A stretch of 64,000 nucleotides of DNA from Natronococcus sp. CG52 (GTDB lineage: Archaea > Halobacteriota > Halobacteria > Halobacteriales > Natrialbaceae): NCBI RefSeq assembly GCF_023913515.1, contig NZ_CP099391.1, forward strand, positions 2,480,001 to 2,544,000. Reading direction: 5' to 3'. Positions within the stretch are counted from its first letter, which is position 1. Each line of letters starts with the position of its first letter. Positions 57,557-64,000 of the stretch are shown piece by piece. The notes below the pieces were generated by a model that saw only the letters and a list, made by a program, of their open reading frames with translations, was not told the origin of the DNA and ran no database searches. Both the position numbers and the translations under genes were made by a program.

Positions 57557-57772
57557 ATGTCCGTTCGCTTTGCCGTGCATTCACTCTTTTCGTCGAAGGA
57601 AAGTGGTGACAGAACCAGCACAACGAACTGGCTCTCGGTGACGACCGATCAATCCACCGCGGATGGAACTGAAAGGGACGGCACGCTCGAGGTGCGAGGG
57701 GTCAGCGAGATGCATAGTGTCTCGCTTTACGAGGGTCTCGAGCAAGCTGTCGACTGGTATCGCACTCAGTAG
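57557..57772 (+). CDS. Hypothetical protein, 71 aa (module gene)
   Basis: MSVRFAVHSLFSSKESGDRTSTTNWLSVTTDQSTADGTERDGTLEVRGVSEMHSVSLYEGLEQAVDWYRTQ. The right-hand copy of the duplicated module and the only one without a stop. The end GLEQAVDWYRTQ is helical; the middle is polar. Divergent to the DUF7342 gene. No family recognised. Confidence 0.5.
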   Translation: MSVRFAVHSLFSSKESGDRTSTTNWLSVTTDQSTADGTERDGTLEVRGVSEMHSVSLYEGLEQAVDWYRTQ

Positions 57773-57798
57773 CCCGTTTTACCAAAAGCGGCTCCCGA

Positions 57799-57930
57799 TC
57801 ACTGTTCTCGTGACGAAGCCGTTGTGAGCGACTCGCGCATTTCGTCGAGTACTGGCTCGAGTCGTTCAACGTCCTCGGATTCGAGCGCGTACTCGAGTTC
57901 GCTTGGCTCGGACCGAAGCAGTCGGATCTA
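57799..57930 (-). pseudogene. Right duplicate of the short third module gene, truncated
   Basis: Reads LLRSEPSELEYALESEDVERLEPVLDEMRESLTTASSREQ on the minus strand. It aligns with the left copy (54448-54789) but its 5' part is missing beyond about 57930, so only the C-terminal 40 residues persist. The remainder up to 58101 is a spacer with an AT-rich patch that may be the promoter of the next gene. Confidence 0.5.
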
Positions 57931-58101
57931 TCGGGCCCGTCTTGAGTCTCTTCACAGAGTTTATGAAGTGAGGAGACACCGCTCCTCACGGGCTGATATT
58001 CATACCCCAAGTAGAATATTTTTTGCCTGTTTCTCTAGTTACCTTGGGAGTTCCCTATCCATTTTTGTCTCCTTTCGATGGAGGGGTGGATGGTGTGGGT
58101 G

Positions 58102-58584
58102 ATGGATACACATACCAATCCACAGAATAAAGACGATGCTGACGCGGGTGAACAGCCGATCTATCGGCGGGCAGTGATGGCTGCTGCGGGAGCCGTTGGA
58201 AGCATGGTGGCGCTCTCGCCGGTGAGCGCTGATGAGCACGAGCGCACGGTCGAACCGGGCGAGACAATCGAGACGCCAACCTGTCGCGAGCGTGTATATG
58301 ATCACATCGAATGCGAGGCACGAACCCGTCCGTGGGCAACAGGTGCAATCACGGCGATCGGTTGTCCCGACTGTGACACTGGCTTCCAGCTTAGTGTTGA
58401 GGCTAGTGATGGTATCTCACGCGATCCGTGCGAGGAGTCAGGGAGCAATACGGCTACCGAGTACGTCGAGCCTGGAGAGCGCGTAACGCTCTGGTTTGAC
58501 GGGCACATCACGTCACTGACAACGAGTCAGTCGAACGCTCGTATCGCAATCAATCAGAACAACTGTACCCGTCCAGCGGATTGA
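58102..58584 (+). CDS. Secreted Tat-signal protein, 160 aa, unknown function
   Basis: From MDTHTNPQNKDDADAGEQPIYRRAVMAAAGAVGSMVALSPVSADEHERTVEPG: YRRAVMAAAG is a twin-arginine-like signal with a probable cleavage after SPVSA. The mature part is beta-rich with several cysteines (PTCRERVYDHIECEAR, IGCPDCDTGFQL, RDPCEES, NNCTRPAD) that could pair outside the cell. No known domain. The start is set to the ATG nearest the signal; an upstream ATG at 58078 is possible. Confidence 0.6.
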   Translation: MDTHTNPQNKDDADAGEQPIYRRAVMAAAGAVGSMVALSPVSADEHERTVEPGETIETPTCRERVYDHIECEARTRPWATGAITAIGCPDCDTGFQLSVEASDGISRDPCEESGSNTATEYVEPGERVTLWFDGHITSLTTSQSNARIAINQNNCTRPAD

Positions 58585-59351
58585 CGCCGAAGACAGCGGC
58601 CGATAAGGACGAAATCCTCGGTATTCTTTCCTATCTGACGATGATGCTGAAGGCGATCTGCTATCACTACCATCGATGCGGAGCGTTCCCGTCTTGAGGG
58701 GAAGATCCTTGTACGATATGAGTATAAGTCCCTAGTCCAACGTACACCGTTCTCGTTGTCGTTTCCGGGAGCGATATCCGCCAGTGTTCCGTGGAGTCAC
58801 GATGACCAGTATCGGCCTCTCCGGAAACTCTGCCTGATGCCACTGCTTTGCGTGTGGAGTTGTTCGGGAAAGAGACAGAGTCATCTCACGGACGATCAAC
58901 GCGTCCCTCAACTCTCGAAGCATCGTCTGGCCCTCCGCAAGACGACCGAGCGGAAGAACGGCCTCTAGCACGCACACCGAACGCCAGGGCCTGTTGCCGA
59001 CCGACGTCGAGATCCCTGGCGAGTCATCTACTGGTTTACCGGAGACGGCTGCCAGCCACGGCTGCAGCTGACCACGAGGACGAAACACCGCTCGAGAGAG
59101 CCCACACGCTTCCGACCAATCCACGAACCATCCGCGTGCGGTTGCTCGAACGGGTCGCGTAGTCGTGTGGGTTGCTTCCTCGATCGGTTGTCGTCGGTCT
59201 GGACGCGAGACGACGTTCAGTGGTCGGCCGAGGACACCAGCTGTCACTGGAGACTCTCATTCGACCGATTGGTGACTATGAACCCGCTTATCCTCGATCG
59301 AGGTGGACAGATTCCGAAAAATGGCTCATCAATCCGGTCCGGAACCGGATC
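58585..59351. other. Spacer of about 770 bases with no confident gene
   Basis: A minus-strand frame (58732-59247) has one protein-like stretch (VGNRPWRSVCVLEAVLPLGRLAEGQTMLRELRDALIVREM), but its ends are basic and unpatterned, so it may be a decayed gene. A plus-strand stretch near 59250 reads QLSLETLIRPIGDYEPAY, also without context. Confidence 0.3.
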
Positions 59352-60062
59352 CTACTCGACGGTCACACTTTTTGCCAAGTTCCGCGGCTTGTCGATCGAC
59401 CGTCCCAGCCGATTTGCAACCCAGTAGGAGACCAACTGCAACTGGACGTTCGCCAACACCGGCGTCAGTTGCGGGTGGCTCGAGGGGACCTTTGGGACGT
59501 GATCGGCGTACCGCCCCACCTCGTCGGGCGCGTCGGTCACCGCGACGACCGGTGCCTCGCGGGCCTCGACTTCCTTGACGTTGCCCAGCGTCTTTTCCAG
59601 GCTCGACCCCTCCGTCAACAGCGCAAACACCGGTGTGTCCGCACTCACCAGCGCCAGCGGACCGTGTTTCAACTCGCCGGCCGCAAAGCCCTCGGCGTGC
59701 TTGTACGTGATCTCCTTCATCTTCAGCGCGCCCTCGAGGGCGACCGGCGCAGCGTCCCCCCGGCCGATGAAGAAGTACGCGTCCGCGTCGACGTAGGTGT
59801 CGGCCACGTCGTGCGCCTGCGACGAGTCGAGCACCTTCTGGACCCGATCCGGCAGTTCGCGCAGCGCCTCCAAAAAGGCCGGACTAGTATCACCGGTGAG
59901 CGCCCCCACAACGAGCGCCAGCGCGACCTGCTGGCTCGCGAACGTCTTCGTCGCGGCGACGCCGATCTCGGGGCCGGCCCGGATGTAACAGACGTGATCG
60001 CACTCGCGAGCGGCCGAACTCCCTACCGTGTTCGTCAGCGCGAGCGTCGTCGCGCCGGAGTT
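59352..60062 (-). pseudogene. GlmS C-terminal (SIS domain) fragment
   Basis: The minus strand reads SGATTLALTNTVGSSAARECDHVCYIRAGPEIGVAATKTFASQQVALALVVG, then the second SIS domain with FFIGRGDAAPVALEGALKMKEITYKHAEGFAAGELKHGPLALV, ending at the authentic GlmS terminus PRNLAKSVTVE. The glutaminase domain and part of the first SIS domain are absent. The 5' side is joined directly to a DUF7342-type remnant near 60062. Glutamine:fructose-6-phosphate aminotransferase activity is therefore lost here. Confidence 0.8.
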
Positions 60063-60345
60063 CCATTCGCGCCGCGGGCCAGTCGGCGAACTTCGCTGTC
60101 TCCGCGGCCCGGTCGACCTCAGCGAGCGTCTCCACCCCGTACCGGTCCTGGTATGTCTGGATCACCTGGAGCAAGCGCTCCAGTTCGGCATCGAGTTCCG
60201 CGAGCGAGTGTGCGTCGGCGAGGGTAGCCGCCGGCTGGGGCTCGTCGGCGGCCTCGAGCGCGTCGTACAACCGCTCTCTCATGTCACCGTCGAACGGGTT
60301 CGTAGGCGCGGCCTCCTCCACACTGGATCCCTTGTGCCACTGACC
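60063..60345 (-). pseudogene. DUF7342-like remnant fused to the GlmS fragment
   Basis: Reads GQWHKGSSVEEAAPTNPFDGDMRERLYDALEAADEPQPAATLADAHSLAELDAELERLLQVIQTYQDRYGVETLAEVDRAAETAKFADWPAARMELR. The start and the QxYQDRYxxxT...A helix match the DUF7342 proteins at 53632 and 56974, but about 60 central residues are missing. At 60062 the frame changes to GlmS. A third DUF7342 copy within 7 kb. Confidence 0.65.
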
Positions 60346-60350
60346 CACAG

Positions 60351-60373
60351 AGAGAGAGAGTACGTTTCGTGTG
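60351..60373 (-). promoter_or_regulatory. Candidate Orc-binding repeat, upstream copy
   Basis: The reverse strand reads CACACGAAACGTACTCTC, matching the two downstream copies CACACGAAATCCACTCTC and CACACGAAATCTACTCTC outside three central bases. Its orientation is opposite to theirs, so the repeats point toward the Orc1/Cdc6 gene from both sides. Confidence 0.55.
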
Positions 60374-60503
60374 CTTTTAGTGTTCAGATGAGCCGAAAGG
60401 GTCGAGAGCGCGTGATATCCAGAACGGTCTCTTGATCGGCAAAGCATACGAATCAGACGAAAGGTGGTTTTAAGTAACACTACTGAGTGGTCGTCAGCAA
60501 GGA

Positions 60504-61700
60504 ATGTCGGGACCGTTTAGCGACATCACGGACACGATCTTCGCCGAGAAGTCCGTGCTGAGCGAGAGCTATCAACCTGCAGAGATCCTCGAGCGCGACG
60601 AAGAGATCACCGAATTCAGTCACGCGCTCCAGGACGTCCTATTCGGCCGGGAGCCGGAGAACGTCTTTCTCTACGGGAAGGCGGGACTCGGGAAAACAGC
60701 GGTGACGACATACATGATGACCGAGTTGCAAGCGGAGGTCGAAACCCGAGACGAAGCCGACGAACTCCACGTCCACGAGATCAACTGCAACGGCAAGACG
60801 CTGTTCATGGTCGTGCGGCGGCTCGTCAACGAGTTGCTGACGGCGAATGCGAGTCCGTTTCCAAAGCGCGGGCTCGGCACGGGCGATGCCTTCGACGAAC
60901 TCTACCGACAGCTCGATCGCCACGAGGGCACGCATCTGCTCGTCTTCGACGAGATCGACCACCTGGACGAGGTCGATACGCTCCTGTACGAACTGCCTCG
61001 AGCCCGCTCCAACGGCCACATCACGGACGCGCTCGTCGGCGTGGTCGGCATCAGTAACAACTACACGTTTCGGCAGTCGCTGTCGGCGAAAGTCAAGGAC
61101 ACGCTCATGGAGACAGAGATCTCGTTCAGTCCGTACGACGCCGGCGAACTGCGGACGATCCTCGAGGATCGAGCCGATCGCGCGTTCGTCAGCGGGGCCT
61201 GTGACGACTCGACCATCGCGAAAGCCGCCGCACTCTCGGCCCAGGATATGGGAAACGCGCGCCAGGCGATCGATCTCCTGCGTGTCGGAGCCGAAGTCGC
61301 CGAACGAGCGGGAGACGACGTCGTCACCGACGAGCACATCGAGGACGCACGGACGCTCGTGCAACGCGGACGACTCCAGGACAAGATCCGCGATCAGACC
61401 GAACACGCCCAGTACATCCTGGAGACGATCGCGAAACTGGAACGGCAGGGAGCCGTTCCGGTTCGATCGAAGACGGTTCAGGAGAGATACGAACAGGTCG
61501 CGACCGCCTACGGCGCGTCACCGCTCACGACGCTGAAGAGTATCCAGGACCACCTCTCGGATCTGCACATGCTCGGGTTTTTGATCAGACACGAGCGGAA
61601 TAAGGGACTCAGTGGCGGACAGTACTACGAGTACGAACTCGATCTCGATCCGATGATCGTCCTCGAAACGAGAGACGAAATCGGGCGGACGTTCGAATAG
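60504..61700 (+). CDS. orc: Orc1/Cdc6 replication initiator
   Basis: 398 residues, full length. AAA+ Walker A YGKAGLGKT (57-65), Walker B THLLVFDEIDHLDEVD, sensor-1 VGVVGISNNYTFRQSLSAKVKDTL, sensor-2 ALSAQDMGNARQAIDLLR, and a C-terminal winged helix (VRSKTVQERYEQVATAYGASPLTTLKSIQDHLSDLHMLGFLIRHE). Binds ORB repeats and helps load the replicative helicase at an origin. Repeats of one motif flank the gene (60351-60373 and 61704-61780), so a replication origin here is plausible. Start: ATG after GCAAGGA. Confidence 0.9.
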   Translation: MSGPFSDITDTIFAEKSVLSESYQPAEILERDEEITEFSHALQDVLFGREPENVFLYGKAGLGKTAVTTYMMTELQAEVETRDEADELHVHEINCNGKTLFMVVRRLVNELLTANASPFPKRGLGTGDAFDELYRQLDRHEGTHLLVFDEIDHLDEVDTLLYELPRARSNGHITDALVGVVGISNNYTFRQSLSAKVKDTLMETEISFSPYDAGELRTILEDRADRAFVSGACDDSTIAKAAALSAQDMGNARQAIDLLRVGAEVAERAGDDVVTDEHIEDARTLVQRGRLQDKIRDQTEHAQYILETIAKLERQGAVPVRSKTVQERYEQVATAYGASPLTTLKSIQDHLSDLHMLGFLIRHERNKGLSGGQYYEYELDLDPMIVLETRDEIGRTFE

Positions 61701-61703
61701 AAA

Positions 61704-61780
61704 CACACGAAATCCACTCTCCGACTGGGCATCGACTGTCTCCCTCTCGCTGTCTGAGAGAGCACACGAAATCTACTCTC
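61704..61780 (+). promoter_or_regulatory. Candidate Orc-binding repeats, downstream pair
   Basis: CACACGAAATCCACTCTC (61704-61721) and CACACGAAATCTACTCTC (61763-61780), direct repeats 59 bp apart right behind the orc stop. With the inverted upstream copy they give the consensus CACACGAAANNNACTCTC. A duplex-unwinding AT-rich stretch is not obvious. Confidence 0.55.
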
Positions 61781-61818
61781 ACACCGAGAGGCCGTCGAGT
61801 GGGACTGCGTCCACATCA

Positions 61819-62004
61819 CTACGAGTGATACTCGTAGCTTCCGTCGTGATCGCCGCAGCGCCGACAGGTACCGTCGTCTCGTTTCTCGACCTCGATCGAG
61901 CGTATCGACCAGTCGTATCCGCACGTCGTTGGGTCGTCGAACGCCACAGGTTCACCGTCACGGGCTTCGGCGGCGAGTTCCGAAAACTCCAGTCTGGAAC
62001 TCAC
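61819..62004 (-). CDS. Small zinc-binding protein, 61 aa, GTG start
   Basis: From GTG 62004: VSSRLEFSELAAEARDGEPVAFDDPTTCGYDWSIRSIEVEKRDDGTCRRCGDHDGSYEYHS. CxxC near the end plus CGYDW suggest one zinc site. The GTG overlaps the TGA of the upstream gene by four bases (GTGA), a common coupled arrangement, and no ATG fits. Unknown function. Confidence 0.6.
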   Translation of the reverse strand: MSSRLEFSELAAEARDGEPVAFDDPTTCGYDWSIRSIEVEKRDDGTCRRCGDHDGSYEYHS

Positions 62005-62405
62005 GGCTCTGAACCTTCCGTTGGCGGGCTGAATGCCCGTGTTGTGAGTTCGCTCAGACAGAGCTGTTGGCTGCGTGGCGTGGGGAACGCGATCGTCCCG
62101 AGCCGACCACCGACAAGAACCTCCGTCGTGCCGAGGGTCGGCGAGCGAATCCGATTGGGCACACAGCCACGACAGAACAACCGCGGGACGTCCCACCGTG
62201 TTGAATCGGCACAGCGATACGCGTACGCGAACACGATGTCGGTCTCGTGCAGCGCCGTCCCACAGCCGATGCAGAGGACGGTATCGGGTTCGGGCCCGAC
62301 GGGATAGCCTTGCAAGATCTGTGCTGGCGTCGCGACGACAGCCGGGCCGTTCTCGAGTGTTTCGCTCAGTTCAGTGAGATGCCGATAGACATCGTTAGTG
62401 GGCAT
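62001..62405 (-). CDS. Zinc-finger-like hypothetical protein, 134 aa
   Basis: From MPTNDVYRHLTELSETLENGPAVVATPAQILQGYPVG, then a metal-binding-like core VLCIGCGTALHETDIVFAYAYRCADSTRWDVPRLFCRGC and the end LGTIAFPTPRSQQLCLSELTTRAFSPPTEGSEP. Two CxxC pairs about 35 residues apart. Belongs to a haloarchaeal family without a known role, often near mobile regions. Coupled by overlap to the 61-aa gene. Confidence 0.65.
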   Translation of the reverse strand: MPTNDVYRHLTELSETLENGPAVVATPAQILQGYPVGPEPDTVLCIGCGTALHETDIVFAYAYRCADSTRWDVPRLFCRGCVPNRIRSPTLGTTEVLVGGRLGTIAFPTPRSQQLCLSELTTRAFSPPTEGSEP

Positions 62406-62760
62406 TGCCACCATCCTCCTTGCTGCGCGCTACTGTGAAACACGTGAAGCAGGGAAGCCCATCCGACCGCGGACCATCACACCAGTCATGATCGAATAGT
62501 TGCTGGACAATACGTTTTTCACCGATAAGTGACGTAGCGTACATTGCTTCTCACACCTCGAGAAGCGCAGGCGGTGTCTCCAGCACCGTCTGATTCTGCT
62601 CAGAAATCCTGCGCTCCTACGGTTACTACTCTAGCGTCCAGGCCCATATAGTTTGCTTCTCAAACTTGAGTTAGGAGTTTATATTGAGAGCTCCCGTGGG
62701 ATGCCAGAATGACAATCAAATAGTAACAAGTATGTAATGCAAGTATGGAAAGCAAGCAGT
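62406..62760. other. Spacer before the provirus-like genes
   Basis: No gene. A short string (GTGAAGCAGGGAAGCCCATCC at about 62443) resembles the approach to a tnpB right-end hairpin but the hairpin is missing. TTTATATTGAG near 62678 and ATGTAATGC near 62731 could be promoter parts for the next gene. Confidence 0.35.
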
Positions 62761-63003
62761 ATGGCTCTATCCGATAGCGACTTACGCGATGTCGATCGAG
62801 ATTTACTGGAATATCTACTCGAGGGTCGTATAACACCAGTCTACGCGCGCGAACGAATGGCCGATGAAGGCCAGAGAGATGTAACAAGTACATATCTTGG
62901 CCAACGGCTTCAACGGCTCGAGGAACATGGTCACGTGCGTAATCTCTATGATACGGGATTATACGAACTCATCAACGATCCACGCGAGACCGAAAGTAAG
63001 TGA
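62761..63003 (+). CDS. Winged-helix protein, phage phiH1 repressor-like
   Basis: 80 residues from MALSDSDLRDVDRDLLEYLLEGRITPVYARERMADEGQRDVTSTYLGQRLQRLEEHGHVRNLYDTGLYELINDPRE. One winged HTH with the layout of the phiH1 repressor family of halophage and haloarchaeal proteins: helix, EGRxTPxYA, a recognition helix and a short wing. Next to a terminase gene it is likely a provirus regulator. The ATG at 62761 is chosen over one 24 bases upstream. Confidence 0.7.
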   Translation: MALSDSDLRDVDRDLLEYLLEGRITPVYARERMADEGQRDVTSTYLGQRLQRLEEHGHVRNLYDTGLYELINDPRETESK

Positions 63004-63060
63004 CGTAGCAAAGGCACCCAACTGATAGCGACGACGGCCGACGTCGCCACCCGCGGAGCC

Positions 63061-64000
63061 CTACGTGCTGGAGGGGCCCATCACGGCGTAGCGCAGGGCG
63101 TCGAGACAGTGATCCCGCGCGCCCGGCGCGCCGACGTCGTCCTCGGTGTAGCTGAAGAACTCCCGGATCAGGGGCCGACAGCGCTCCGAGACCAACAGCC
63201 CGACCGCCGGCTCGTCGGTGTCGTCCGACTCGTCGGCGTCGTCAGGCTCATCGTCCCGCCTGAATCGCTTCGAGCGAGCCCGTGGGGGAGCGGGATGGCC
63301 CATGAACGGCCGCCGCACCGTTTGCTTTTTCGGCGTCGGCGCGACGGAGAGGTTGCCGTCGGGCTCGAGGCGCTTGCGCACCTCGGCGATCCCGGCGTCG
63401 ATATCCTTCGTTGCCTTCTCGACGCGGTAGCCCGCCCGCTCGAGTCGGTCGATATGGGCGGGGTCGTGATCGCAGTAGATCGTCCCCGTCGGCCGGCCCT
63501 CGAGCCAGTCGCGCACGTCCTCGGTGTGGCTCTCGGTCTCGTAGAACACGTCGAGGACGACGAGCTGATCGAGCGGCGTTTTGCCGAGTTCGAGGACCAC
63601 GCTCGGATTGTTCCAGCCGACGTCGTGGCCGTAGATCCGCCAGCTGTCGTCGATACGGGTGACGGCCTCGGCGTGGGGGATGACGTGGGTCTCGCGGCTG
63701 AACGTCGCGTACACCAGTCCCGTGGCGGCGGCAAAGCCGCCGTGGAGCGCCTGCTCCTCACGCTGGGTGTCGCTGTACTGCCGCTTGAACCGCTCAAGGA
63801 CGTCGTCTTCGAGATACGGGTTGTCGAGCGTCGAGGCCCGTACCAGTTCAATCTCGAGGTCGAGCGGCTTGCCGGTCGCGTCCTGGCGCTTTTCGAGGAT
63901 CTCATAGGCGTCGTTAAAGCCGTTGCCCGTCAGCGTCCAACACCGGACCTTCGACCCGGCGACGCCGCGGAGCCGCGAGCCCTCCATCTCGAGAAGCCGG
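63061..64000 (-). CDS. Phage terminase large subunit, C-terminal part (cut by window edge)
   Basis: About 313 residues visible, open to the right edge. The packaging-nuclease fold is seen: WRIYGHDVGWNNPSVVLELG (first Asp), VVLDVFYETESHTEDVRDWL, TIYCDHDPAHIDRLERAGY (second acidic site) and the last DHCLDALRYAVMG. An Asp/Glu-rich insertion (about 235-265) is a halophilic addition. Terminases cut concatemeric DNA and drive it into proheads. With the repressor-like gene it marks the edge of a provirus or head-gene relic extending beyond the window. Confidence 0.85.
   Translation of the reverse strand, partial: RLLEMEGSRLRGVAGSKVRCWTLTGNGFNDAYEILEKRQDATGKPLDLEIELVRASTLDNPYLEDDVLERFKRQYSDTQREEQALHGGFAAATGLVYATFSRETHVIPHAEAVTRIDDSWRIYGHDVGWNNPSVVLELGKTPLDQLVVLDVFYETESHTEDVRDWLEGRPTGTIYCDHDPAHIDRLERAGYRVEKATKDIDAGIAEVRKRLEPDGNLSVAPTPKKQTVRRPFMGHPAPPRARSKRFRRDDEPDDADESDDTDEPAVGLLVSERCRPLIREFFSYTEDDVGAPGARDHCLDALRYAVMGPSST

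Noticed and set aside
58732-59247. 171-residue minus-strand frame
   Set aside because: Contains one protein-like patch but no start, family or context; kept only as a note on the spacer.
59172-60227. A 351-residue plus-strand open frame
   Set aside because: Antisense to the recognisable GlmS SIS fragment and very rich in Arg; not a gene.

Overview
The window is haloarchaeal DNA: high-GC, acidic proteins, TATA-box promoters with leaderless starts, Tat signal peptides and many families restricted to Halobacteria. The gene content fits a Natrinema/Haloterrigena-like (Natrialbales) genome, but the sequence alone does not prove the genus. I saw no tRNA, rRNA or CRISPR array. The mix of an Orc1/Cdc6 gene with candidate binding repeats, many decayed transposons and a provirus edge suggests a megaplasmid or a plastic chromosomal region.

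Layout. 1-9.7 kb: an amino-acid catabolism pair (class III aminotransferase and a glutaryl-CoA-type acyl-CoA dehydrogenase), a CHRD protein, and a minus-strand operon of two HTH proteins, a PhaB-like reductase and a two-subunit haloarchaeal beta-ketothiolase. Transposon and integrase debris follows. 9.7-18.7 kb: a sulfur island with an MFS carrier, two rhodanese/persulfide-dioxygenase fusions, an HTH regulator, a TSUP exporter with a small DUF7512 partner, two YeeE/YedE half-transporters, TusA, DsrE and a broken rhodanese. 18.9-29.5 kb: HTH, RHH, TraB and SPW genes, an intact TnpB with its end hairpins, an FAD monooxygenase and transposon relics. 29.5-38 kb: secreted or lipoprotein genes, a PH-domain/YIP1 pair, paired zinc-ribbon genes, a secreted amidohydrolase and a decayed tnpB. 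38.6-57 kb: an envelope-glycan region (GT-C enzyme, nucleotide-sugar dehydrogenase, GT2s, DUF354, flippase, polymerase-like protein, HTTM-DCC fusion, AglF/AglM-like pair). Its 44.6-53.6 kb core is visibly AT-rich and probably acquired. 57-64 kb: DUF7342 and GlmS remnants, an Orc1/Cdc6 gene flanked by repeats, two zinc-binding proteins, a phiH1-type repressor-like gene and a terminase large subunit running off the right edge.

The main theme beyond gene content is palindromic DNA. (1) A 48-54 bp palindromic element occurs three times. Twice it is inserted in frame inside a protein-coding gene, and at the third site a reading frame stays open through it, recalling Rickettsia palindromic elements. 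(2) A 94-bp element is present in two identical copies, one splitting a rhodanese gene. (3) Four decayed tnpB 3' ends and one intact TnpB share the end hairpin expected of an omega RNA/right end. Three of the decayed ends carry extra hairpins absent from the intact one, and one has four further hairpins, three of them with 3-nt loops, added in frame. (4) A transposase relic carries a perfect 16-bp hairpin that coincides with a one-base frameshift, as expected from quasi-palindrome correction.

How genes may work together: the sulfur island could import or export sulfur oxyanions (YeeE, TSUP), relay sulfane sulfur (TusA, DsrE, rhodanese) and oxidise persulfide (MBL-rhodanese fusions). The Cys-containing HTH protein is the candidate regulator, and an AGTATTG-type motif lies upstream of several of these genes.
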